A program made the position numbers and the translations under genes. A stretch of DNA of 64,000 nucleotides from Flavobacterium fluviatile. Lineage in GTDB: Bacteria; Bacteroidota; Bacteroidia; Flavobacteriales; Flavobacteriaceae. Shown in pieces: positions 19,987-27,680 of this stretch (positions within the stretch are counted from its first letter, which is position 1; every line of letters begins with the position of its first letter). The notes under the pieces were generated by a model. The model was not told the origin of the DNA, made no database searches, and saw only the letters and a list, made by a program, of their open reading frames with translations. Location: the NCBI RefSeq assembly GCF_010645065.1, contig NZ_JAADZW010000015.1, forward strand, positions 1 to 64,000. The letters run 5' to 3'.

Positions 19987-21321
19987 ATGAACAAAAAAAT
20001 TATATTATGGTCTATTACTGCTGCCTTGGCCGGATTTTTATTTGGCTTTGATGTGGTGGTGATTTCAGGTGCCGACAAAAAATTACAAGCGTTATGGAAT
20101 TCTACTGATTCTTTTCACGGATGGGTGGTAATGGGTATGGCATTATGGGGAACTGTGGTAGGGGCTATTTTTGGAGGGATTCCAACAAATAAGTACGGCC
20201 GTAAAAATACACTAATTGTTATTGGAATTTTATTTGCTCTATCGGCAATTGGTTCTGGTTTGGCTACAGGCCCTTGGTTTTTTGCTATTGCGCGTTTTGT
20301 GGGAGGCATTGGAGTAGGAGCATCAACCATTGCAGCGCCAGCCTATATTTCAGAAATTGCTCCTGCAAAAGATAGAGGTCGTTTAGTGGCTTTGTACCAA
20401 TTTAATATCGTTTTTGGTATTCTAATCGCTTTTTTATCTAACTATTTATTGAGTGGCATCGGCGAAAATGATTGGAGATGGATGTTGGGAGTGGAAGCTT
20501 TTCCTGCCATTTTATATATTTTATTTGCTTTAAAACTGCCTAAAAGTCCAAGATGGCTTTTGTCTCAAAACAGAAATGAGGAAGCTATCGAGGTGGTGAA
20601 AATTATCAACCCCGAAATGAATGATTACGAGATTACCGAAATCGTAAACGAATATCAGAATCACCATGACAAGAGCGACAATTCGGAAAATATTTTTATG
20701 AAAAAGTACCGTTATCCGTTGCTATTGGCTTTCTTATTGGCTTTTTTCAACCAATTATCCGGAATTAATGCCTTTTTGTATTATGCACCACGTATTTTTG
20801 AAGAAGCTGGTTTGGGCGAAAGCACAGCCTTGTTAAGCAGTATCGGTATTGGGATAACCAATCTTATTTTTACGTTGTTAGGGGTATTTTTGATTGATAG
20901 ATTAGGAAGAAAAACCCTGATGTATATTGGTTCTTTTGGATATATCATTTCGTTAGGATTGGTTTCTGCAGCCTTTTTCTTGGGGTGGACAGGAATGGCA
21001 GTGCCTATATTTTTATTCCTTTTTATTGCAGCACATGCCATTGGCCAAGGGGCTGTAATTTGGGTGTTTATTTCTGAAATTTTCCCTAATCATTTACGTG
21101 CTTCGGGACAAGCCTTCGGTAGTTCGACTCATTGGATTTTGGCTGCTATTATTCCGTCGTTGATTCCGTTTTTATTCAATCACCCGATTATTGGTCCTGG
21201 AGTTGTATTCTTGGTTTTTGCAATGATGATGGTACTTCAATTGTTGTTTGTGGCTTTCATGATGCCTGAAACCAAAGGAAAAACATTAGAAGAGTTAGAA
21301 GAAATCATGTTGAAAAAATAA
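19987..21321 (+). CDS. Sugar porter, MFS SP family (XylE/GalP-like)
   Basis: A 444-residue inner-membrane transporter with 12 predicted helices and the SP-family signatures: GFLFGFDVVVISGA in helix 1, GRKNTL and RLGRKTLM in the two loop motifs, PAYISEIAPAKDRGRL, the QLSGINAFLYYAPRIF segment that binds the sugar, and PETKGKTLEELEE at the C-terminus. It imports a monosaccharide with H+. Since fucose already has FucP, this one more likely takes a second sugar of the polymer such as galactose, glucose or xylose; the GH97 enzyme nearby makes galactose or glucose plausible. It is preceded by operator-promoter copy A, so it may begin its own transcript. Confidence 0.9.
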   Translation: MNKKIILWSITAALAGFLFGFDVVVISGADKKLQALWNSTDSFHGWVVMGMALWGTVVGAIFGGIPTNKYGRKNTLIVIGILFALSAIGSGLATGPWFFAIARFVGGIGVGASTIAAPAYISEIAPAKDRGRLVALYQFNIVFGILIAFLSNYLLSGIGENDWRWMLGVEAFPAILYILFALKLPKSPRWLLSQNRNEEAIEVVKIINPEMNDYEITEIVNEYQNHHDKSDNSENIFMKKYRYPLLLAFLLAFFNQLSGINAFLYYAPRIFEEAGLGESTALLSSIGIGITNLIFTLLGVFLIDRLGRKTLMYIGSFGYIISLGLVSAAFFLGWTGMAVPIFLFLFIAAHAIGQGAVIWVFISEIFPNHLRASGQAFGSSTHWILAAIIPSLIPFLFNHPIIGPGVVFLVFAMMMVLQLLFVAFMMPETKGKTLEELEEIMLKK

Positions 21322-21336
21322 AATTGTTTTCATTTG

Positions 21337-21389
21337 AACCATTAAGGAATTAAATTTCATTATGAATAAACTTAATTTTCTTAATGGTT
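21337..21389 (+). terminator. Imperfect terminator-like hairpin after the sugar porter
   Basis: AACCATTAAG at 21337 pairs with CTTAATGGTT at 21380-21389 and there is further pairing inside the arms. The T-run is poor, so termination may be partial. A small palindrome (ATCCGC / GCGGAT, near 21408-21423) follows it. Confidence 0.5.
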
Positions 21390-21451
21390 AAAAATAGAAT
21401 GTTTTTGGATCCGCTTAGCGGATAGTCAAAAAAGAAATAAGCGTTACTGAA

Positions 21452-22273
21452 ATGAAAAAATGGTTTTCCTTTTTATTGTGTTTGAATGTTGTCTTTACGG
21501 CTTTTGCATCGACTGTAGATACCCTTGTGGTGCACAGCAAGTCTATGAATAAAAGCATTAAAAATGTTGTTATCTTACCAGATTCGTATCAACAAAAAGG
21601 AAAAAAATATAATGTGGTCTATATGCTTCATGGCGCTGGTGGCGATTACAAGTCGTGGTTGTCTAAAACGCCAGAAATTAAAAAATATGCCGATGATTAC
21701 GATGTGGTTTTAGTATGCCCCGATGGCGGTAAAACCAGTTGGTATTTTGACAGTCCAATGGATAACAGCATGCGCTATGAAACCTATATTTCGAAAGAAT
21801 TAGTAGCACAGATAGACAAGAGCTATGCCACAGTACCAGCTGCTCAAAACAGAGCCATAACGGGTTTGAGTATGGGCGGTCATGGTGCTTTGTACTTGGC
21901 TTTTAAGCATCCAGACATTTGGGGAACAGCGGCAAGTATGAGCGGCGGAGTAGATATTAGGCCTTTTCCGTTACGTTGGGATATTGCCAAAAGATTAGGT
22001 TCTTATGCGGAATATAAAGACAACTGGGAAAACAACACCGTCATCAATCTGGTTCATTTGCTAAATGATAAAAGTTTGAAATTGCTGTTTGATTGTGGCG
22101 TAGACGATTTTTTTTATGATGCCAATAAACGATTGCACCATAAGTTATTGGAACGCAACATTCCGCATGATTACATAGAACGCCCCGGCGGACATACGAA
22201 TGCGTATTGGAGTAATTCCTTACCCTACCATTTTCTTTTTTTTAATACTTATTTTCAGAATGCAAAAAAATAA
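21452..22273 (+). CDS. Exported esterase, alpha/beta-hydrolase of the esterase D/CE1-like type
   Basis: A 273-residue alpha/beta hydrolase with a signal peptide ending near TAFAS. It has the oxyanion region YMLHGAGGDYKSW, the nucleophile elbow GLSMGGHGAL and the catalytic His in RPGGHTNAYW, with an acidic residue in DCGVDDFF. This subclass includes feruloyl and acetyl-xylan esterases of CE1 and S-formylglutathione hydrolase; the export signal and the locus point to removal of an acyl group, probably acetate, from the polysaccharide. It is one of four esterase-like proteins in the locus. Confidence 0.85.
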   Translation: MKKWFSFLLCLNVVFTAFASTVDTLVVHSKSMNKSIKNVVILPDSYQQKGKKYNVVYMLHGAGGDYKSWLSKTPEIKKYADDYDVVLVCPDGGKTSWYFDSPMDNSMRYETYISKELVAQIDKSYATVPAAQNRAITGLSMGGHGALYLAFKHPDIWGTAASMSGGVDIRPFPLRWDIAKRLGSYAEYKDNWENNTVINLVHLLNDKSLKLLFDCGVDDFFYDANKRLHHKLLERNIPHDYIERPGGHTNAYWSNSLPYHFLFFNTYFQNAKK

Positions 22274-22286
22274 TAGATTATGAAAG

Positions 22287-22449
22287 GAGCATGACTCAAA
22301 ATTTGGTCGCAATTGAAAATCATCGAATACCATATTAATATTTTAACCGATGAGATAAACACCAATGATGATATGCGACCCGAGCTTTTGCGAAAAGGCG
22401 AAGCAATTACATATGACCGTTAAAAAACAATAAATATCAACATATGAAA
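22287..22449 (+). repeat. Leader repeat, copy 1 (full length)
   Basis: A 163-bp element sharing the blocks AAATTTGGTCGCA, AACACCAATGATGATATGCGA, ATTACATATGACCG and AACAATAAATATCAACATATGAAA (split across positions) with 26045-26138. It carries 46 and 27 bp that the other copy lacks. One frame (22295-22423) stays open for 42 residues ending in RKGEAITYDR but has no ATG, so it looks like the tail of a lost gene. The copy ends in a vestigial start-codon context before the real sulfatase gene. Confidence 0.75.
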
Positions 22450-22471
22450 TCGCCATTAACTAGCAGTTTGC

Positions 22472-22545
22472 GCAAGCAAACACCAATGAGTAAAAGGGCG
22501 ATAACATATGTGACCGCTTGAAAATTAAAATTTATACATATGAAA
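22472..22545 (+). repeat. Leader repeat, diverged partial copy
   Basis: GCAAACACCAATGA, GCGATAACATATGTGACCG and the final ACATATGAAA line up with the second half of the leader repeats at 22287 and 26045. This copy runs directly into the ATG of the sulfatase at 22540. Confidence 0.6.
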
Positions 22546-23988
22546 CTTAAAATAGCGTCTCTTTTTTTTCTAATTACCGTGGTTTGTTTTTCGCAACAAA
22601 AAACAACTGCTGCAGGGAGTCAACCCAATATTGTGGTGTTGTTGTGCGATGATTTGGGCTATGGCGATTTGTCTTCTTTTGGACATCCCATCATCAAGAC
22701 GCCTAATTTGGATAAGTTAGCCAAAACAGGAATAAAACTGACTAATTTTTATTCGACCGCTCCGGTTTGTTCACCATCACGCGTAGGCTTGCTCACGGGT
22801 AGAAGTCCAAACAAGGCTGGGGTATATGACTTTATTCCAGGTGTTAAAAAAAGTGACGACCTAAGAGATTTAGTCCACCTTCAAGCACACGAACAAACCA
22901 TTCCTGCAATGCTTAAAAGCGCGGGTTATGCGACCTGTTTGGTAGGAAAATGGCATTGCAGTTCTCGCTTTAATTCGAAAGCACAACCACAACCTAACGA
23001 TTTTGGTTTTGATTATTGGATGGCAACCCATAACAATGCGGTTCCAAGTCATAAAAATCCCAATAACTTTATTCGAAACGGTCAAGAGGTGGGCGAAATA
23101 GAAGGCTTTAGCAGCCAAATTATAGTGAGCGAAGCCATCAAATGGCTGGATAATAAAAAAGATCAAAAACCTTTTTTCTTAGAAGTAACTTTTCATGAGC
23201 CGCATGAGCCAGTGGCTTCACCAGAAGATTTGGTTCAAAAATATTTGCCTTTCGCAAAAACCAGGGAACAAGCGGAATATTTTGCCAACGTAGAAAATGT
23301 AGATATTGCAGTAGGTCGTTTGATTGCCTATTTCGAAAAAAATAAAATTACGAATACCTTAATTGTGTTCAGTTCGGATAACGGTCCTGAAACCTTATTG
23401 CGCTATGGCGACAAAGCCAAGCATTCTTACGGTTCGCCAGGAGAATTAAAAGGAATGAAATTATGGACGAATGAAGCTGGTTTTAGAGTACCAGGAATCA
23501 TTAACTGGATAGGTCATAAAACCTTTACGGGTACTTCGGACAAGGTGGTTTCTGCCTTAGACTTTTTGCCCACTTTTGCAGAATTGGCTGGAGCCAAATT
23601 GCCAAACAGAACCTTGGATGGCGAATCGTTTAGCTCCCTTTTGAAAAATGGGGAATTCAACCGTAGTAAACCGCTTATTTGGGCTTTTTATGATGCTATC
23701 AACGATCGTAAAGTGGCCATGCGAAAAGGCGATTGGAAAATCATGGCTAGTATTGAAGTCGATGGTAAGATCATACCGAATATCCATAATTTATATGATG
23801 GAAACGAAGCTTTAATGAAAAACGCCAAATTGACCGATTTTGTATTGTTTAATTTGAAAAAAGACATAAGCGAATCCGAAGATGTATCTTCAAAAGAGCC
23901 TAAGATTTTTACAGAAATGAAAAAAGAAGTAGAAAAGCAATATAAGGATTTAGTAAACGAAAGCCATTATTGGACCCGTAATGAATAG
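22540..23988 (+). CDS. S1-family sulfatase
   Basis: A 482-residue exported sulfatase. The metal site begins with LLCDDLGYGDL; the cysteine to be converted to formylglycine is in APVCSPSRVGLLTGR (C-x-P-S-R type); GKWHCSS, FSSDNGPE and the Lys in MKLWTNEAGFRVPG complete the active site. The signal peptide ends near VVCFSQQ. It would remove a sulfate ester from the fucan or its oligosaccharides in the periplasm. The leader repeat lies just before it. A maturase for formylglycine is not encoded in the window. Confidence 0.93.
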   Translation: MKLKIASLFFLITVVCFSQQKTTAAGSQPNIVVLLCDDLGYGDLSSFGHPIIKTPNLDKLAKTGIKLTNFYSTAPVCSPSRVGLLTGRSPNKAGVYDFIPGVKKSDDLRDLVHLQAHEQTIPAMLKSAGYATCLVGKWHCSSRFNSKAQPQPNDFGFDYWMATHNNAVPSHKNPNNFIRNGQEVGEIEGFSSQIIVSEAIKWLDNKKDQKPFFLEVTFHEPHEPVASPEDLVQKYLPFAKTREQAEYFANVENVDIAVGRLIAYFEKNKITNTLIVFSSDNGPETLLRYGDKAKHSYGSPGELKGMKLWTNEAGFRVPGIINWIGHKTFTGTSDKVVSALDFLPTFAELAGAKLPNRTLDGESFSSLLKNGEFNRSKPLIWAFYDAINDRKVAMRKGDWKIMASIEVDGKIIPNIHNLYDGNEALMKNAKLTDFVLFNLKKDISESEDVSSKEPKIFTEMKKEVEKQYKDLVNESHYWTRNE

Positions 23989-24017
23989 TTAAATTGCTAT
24001 TCCAAGAAAAAAATAAA

Positions 24018-26009
24018 ATGAATAAAACCTACCTAAAATATAGTGCGCTGATTGTGTTTACGCTAATGGTATTCAATAGCTGTAAAACGGCTTCGGATAC
24101 TATTGAATTAAAATCACCTGATACCGATAAAAAAATTACGTTTTATCAATCCAAAAATGAAAACGGAATTCAATTTTCAGTAAACTATGGAAAGCAAGAA
24201 GTGCTTTTGCCGTCTATACTGGAATTGATTTCGACCGAATTGAATTTTAAAGGAAAATGTACCATTTTAAACGTAGAAAAATCCACGGTTAACGAGAATT
24301 GGACTTCCCGATTTAGCGAACTGAGTACCATTCCAGACCACTACAATCAAATAAAAGTTTCTGTAAAATTAGGGGAAACCCAATTGACGGTGATTGCTAG
24401 AGCTTATAACGAAGGAATTGCTTTTTCGTATGAGATTCCAAAACAGCAAAATCTTACTCAAATTGGCTTGAGCGAAAATATTTATTACAATTTTAAAGAA
24501 GATTATCCGGTTTGGTCTACACCCAAAAGAGAAAAAGCAGTGCTAACTGCTCAAGGAAAATACCGAAAAATTCCAATGACTCAATTGGAAGAAGGTGCTG
24601 AACGCCCTTTGTTGATTGAAATGGGCGAGGATCTTAAAGTAGCTTTGGCAGAAGCCAAATTAGTCGATTATGCTCGTTTGAGTTACAATAAAAGTTCGGC
24701 TTCTAAATACAGTATTGTATCTTCTTTGGATGGCATTATGGGCAAAGCTAAACAAGATACTATTTCGGGAGCGGTGATTTCGGAAGCTAAAAAAGACGGG
24801 AATAAAGTCTATAAAAAATTGCCTTTCCAATCGCCTTGGCGCGTGATTATGATGGGGAAAAGTAGAGGCGAATTGTTAGAAAACAATTATATCCTTCAAA
24901 ATCTAAACGATCCTTCTCAAATAGCCGATGACTCTTGGATTAAACCAGGAAAAGTACTTCGCGAAACGACCTTAACTACCCAAGGAGGATTGGCAGCTAT
25001 CGATTTTGTGGCGAGTCATAACATGCAATATGTGTTGTTTGATGCGGGCTGGTACGGCAACGAAATGGATGATAAATCCGATGCTACCACGGTTACCTTA
25101 GACCCAAAACGTTCCAAAGGACCTTTCGAAATTGAGACAATTACCAAATATGCCAAAGAAAAAGGAGTGGGAATCATTTTGTATGTGAACCGCAGGGCAT
25201 TAGAAAAACAATTGGACGAAATTTTGCCTTTGTACAAAAAATGGGGTGTAGCAGGAATCAAATATGGTTTTGTGAGAGTGGGCGACCAAGACGCGACCAA
25301 ATGGCTACACGAAGCGATAAAAAAAGCAGCCCAATACGGAATGGTATTAGACATTCACGATGAATACCGACCTACAGGTTTCTCCAGAACTTATCCTAAT
25401 TTATTGACCCAAGAAGGAATCAGAGGGGACGAGGAAACCGTTCCTAACGAACATACTTTAATCACGATGTTTACGCGTATGTTAGCCGGAGCGGCTGATA
25501 ATACCGTTTGTTATTATAGTCCAAAAGTGAAAGCAATGGGTTCTAATGCTTCGCAATTGGCCAAAACGATTTGTTTGTTTAGTCCGTTGCAGCATTTGTA
25601 TTGGTATGATAAACCAGCGGCCTCTCCTGAAAAATTAGACGGACTTTGGGGCGATACCAAGCACATTGGCAACGAACCCGAATTAGAGTTTTTCAATAAC
25701 GTACCAACCACTTGGGACGAAACTAAAGTATTGGTTGATAAAATAGGCGAATTAGGAGTCATTGCTCGTAGAAAAGGAGACGATTGGTATATCGGTGGCA
25801 TCAACGGGAAAACTGCATCGAATCTTTCTTTGGATTTTTCTTTTTTGGATGCCAATGAGGTTTATCAAACGACCCTTTATACCGATGATGAAGCCGTAAA
25901 AACCAGAACGCATGTCAAAATTGAGGAAAAAGAGTTGACCAGAACGTCCAACTTAGACCTAGCCTTGAAAAGCAACAATGGTTTTATAATGCGATTAATT
26001 AAAAAATAG
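24018..26009 (+). CDS. GH97-family glycosidase
   Basis: A 663-residue GH97 enzyme. The N-terminal beta-sandwich (~30-280) includes IARAYNEGIAFSYEI; the barrel begins with VASHNMQYVLFDAGWYGNE, has ILYVNRRALEKQLD, the acidic cluster IHDEYRPTGFSRTYPN and LTQEGIRGDEE, and ends with a small C-terminal sandwich. The IHDEYRPTG pattern fits the retaining alpha-galactosidase branch better than the inverting alpha-glucosidase branch, but I would not exclude either. I start at 24018 (MNKTYLKYS), 29 bp after the sulfatase stop; an ATG at 23994 lacks support. The N-terminus reads as a lipoprotein signal (VFNSCKTAS). Confidence 0.9.
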   Translation: MNKTYLKYSALIVFTLMVFNSCKTASDTIELKSPDTDKKITFYQSKNENGIQFSVNYGKQEVLLPSILELISTELNFKGKCTILNVEKSTVNENWTSRFSELSTIPDHYNQIKVSVKLGETQLTVIARAYNEGIAFSYEIPKQQNLTQIGLSENIYYNFKEDYPVWSTPKREKAVLTAQGKYRKIPMTQLEEGAERPLLIEMGEDLKVALAEAKLVDYARLSYNKSSASKYSIVSSLDGIMGKAKQDTISGAVISEAKKDGNKVYKKLPFQSPWRVIMMGKSRGELLENNYILQNLNDPSQIADDSWIKPGKVLRETTLTTQGGLAAIDFVASHNMQYVLFDAGWYGNEMDDKSDATTVTLDPKRSKGPFEIETITKYAKEKGVGIILYVNRRALEKQLDEILPLYKKWGVAGIKYGFVRVGDQDATKWLHEAIKKAAQYGMVLDIHDEYRPTGFSRTYPNLLTQEGIRGDEETVPNEHTLITMFTRMLAGAADNTVCYYSPKVKAMGSNASQLAKTICLFSPLQHLYWYDKPAASPEKLDGLWGDTKHIGNEPELEFFNNVPTTWDETKVLVDKIGELGVIARRKGDDWYIGGINGKTASNLSLDFSFLDANEVYQTTLYTDDEAVKTRTHVKIEEKELTRTSNLDLALKSNNGFIMRLIKK

Positions 26010-26044
26010 AAATAAATATTGATTTAATATATAGGAGTATGAAA

Positions 26045-26138
26045 TGAGCATGGCTAAAAATTTGGTCGCAAACACCAATGATGATATGCGAATTACATAT
26101 GACCGATAAAAAAAACAATAAATATCAACATATGAAAA
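26045..26138 (+). repeat. Leader repeat, copy 2 (short form)
   Basis: A 94-bp copy of the element at 22287 with 46 bp and 27 bp missing inside. A small frame at 26044-26109 reads 21 residues, including NLVANTNDDMRITYDR. It runs directly into the ATG of the sulfatase at 26132. Confidence 0.75.
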
Positions 26139-27649
26139 TAAAAAATATTGTAACCGCCGCCGTTTTAAGTTTGAGTGTGTTGGGAGTGAACCACCTAACA
26201 AATGCTCAAAATAAAAAAGCAATAGACTTAAAATTAAAAGAAATTAAAGGAACCAAAAAACGCAACGTGATTTTCATTTTAACAGATGACCATCGCTACG
26301 ATTTTATGGGGTTTACTGGAAAAGTGCCGTGGCTAAAAACACCTAATCTCGACCGATTGGCCAATGAAGGAGCCCACATGAAAAATGCCTTTGTAACCAC
26401 TTCTTTATGTTCGCCAAGCCGCGCCAGTATTTTGACAGGACAATATTCTCACGTGCATACCATTGTGGATAATGTGGCGCCGGATCCAGGAAATTTAGCC
26501 TATTTTCCACAATATTTGCAAAAAGCAGGTTATCAAACGGCTTTCTTTGGAAAATGGCACATGGGCGACCATAACGACAAACCGCGTCCGGGCTTTAATC
26601 ATTGGGAAAGTTTTGCAGGACAAGGCGATTATTATGCACCTAATTTGAACATCAACGGTAAAAACATTCAGTATGATGACAATACCTATGTAACGGATTT
26701 ATTGACTGAACATGCGGTAGAATGGTTGGATAAAAGAGATAAAGAAAAACCATTCTTTATGTATTTATCACACAAAGCGGTTCATGCGATGTTTTTCCCA
26801 GCCAAGCGCCATAACGGCATGTATGCAGGGAAAAAGATTGATAAACCAGATAGCTATACACAAACGATTGGTTCTGAATATAAAAAATTAAACTGGCCGG
26901 ATTGGGTAAAAAGACAACGTGATAGCTGGCACGGTGTGGATTACATGTATCACGGAACGGCAGACGGAACTTTTGACGACTTGGTACAACGCTATTGCGA
27001 AACCTTGATGGGTGTTGATGACAGCGTAGGAACGGTTTTAGAATGGTTGAAAGCCAATGGCATAGACGATTCTACCATGATAGTGTATATGGGTGATAAT
27101 GGATTTAGCTGGGGCGAACACGGTTTAATTGACAAACGTCATTTTTACGAAGAGTCAGTTAAAGTACCGATGTTAGTACGTTGTCCTGAACTTTTTAAAG
27201 GCGGAATTACGGTGAATAAAATGGTACAAAATATCGATATTGCTCCGACTGTTTTAGAATGTGCAGGTCTTGAAAAACCCGCTTATATGCCTGGAAAATC
27301 GTTTGTTCAATTGTTGCAGGGCAGAGAGGTAAACTGGCGCGACAAAATATTTTATGAGTATTATTGGGAGTATGATTTCCCAATGACACCAACGGTTTTT
27401 GGTGTACGTACCGATAAATATAAATACATCCGCTACAACGGAATTTGGGATACGAATGAATTGTATGATCTTGAAAATGATCCCAACGAATTGGTCAATT
27501 TGATCGATAAACCAGAGTTGCAATCCTTAATTAAAGAATATGCCAATAGTTTATACGATTGGTTAGAAAAATCCGATGGAATGCAAATTCCGTTGAAACG
27601 CAATGTATTCCATAGAATTGGAGATTACGAACACCCTGATCAATATTAA
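26132..27649 (+). CDS. S1-family sulfatase
   Basis: A 505-residue exported sulfatase with FILTDDHRYDFMGF, the formylglycine motif TSLCSPSRASILTG, GKWHMGDH, YMGDNGFSWGEHG and the KRHFYEESVKVPM segment, a combination seen in heparan/iduronate-like and fucan sulfatases. I start at 26132, where the signal peptide (ending near TNAQ) begins; the frame is open further upstream to 26078, but that part lies inside the leader repeat. It is followed after 31 bp by a lyase, which suggests joint action on the backbone. Confidence 0.93.
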   Translation: MKIKNIVTAAVLSLSVLGVNHLTNAQNKKAIDLKLKEIKGTKKRNVIFILTDDHRYDFMGFTGKVPWLKTPNLDRLANEGAHMKNAFVTTSLCSPSRASILTGQYSHVHTIVDNVAPDPGNLAYFPQYLQKAGYQTAFFGKWHMGDHNDKPRPGFNHWESFAGQGDYYAPNLNINGKNIQYDDNTYVTDLLTEHAVEWLDKRDKEKPFFMYLSHKAVHAMFFPAKRHNGMYAGKKIDKPDSYTQTIGSEYKKLNWPDWVKRQRDSWHGVDYMYHGTADGTFDDLVQRYCETLMGVDDSVGTVLEWLKANGIDDSTMIVYMGDNGFSWGEHGLIDKRHFYEESVKVPMLVRCPELFKGGITVNKMVQNIDIAPTVLECAGLEKPAYMPGKSFVQLLQGREVNWRDKIFYEYYWEYDFPMTPTVFGVRTDKYKYIRYNGIWDTNELYDLENDPNELVNLIDKPELQSLIKEYANSLYDWLEKSDGMQIPLKRNVFHRIGDYEHPDQY

Positions 27650-27680
27650 TTTTAATAATAAAAGATAATTATTACTCCCC

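Noticed and set aside
22444..22521. A 25-residue frame (MKSPLTSSLRK...) before the sulfatase
   Set aside because: It lies wholly in the repeated leader and has no sign of selection; it is treated as part of the leader repeat.
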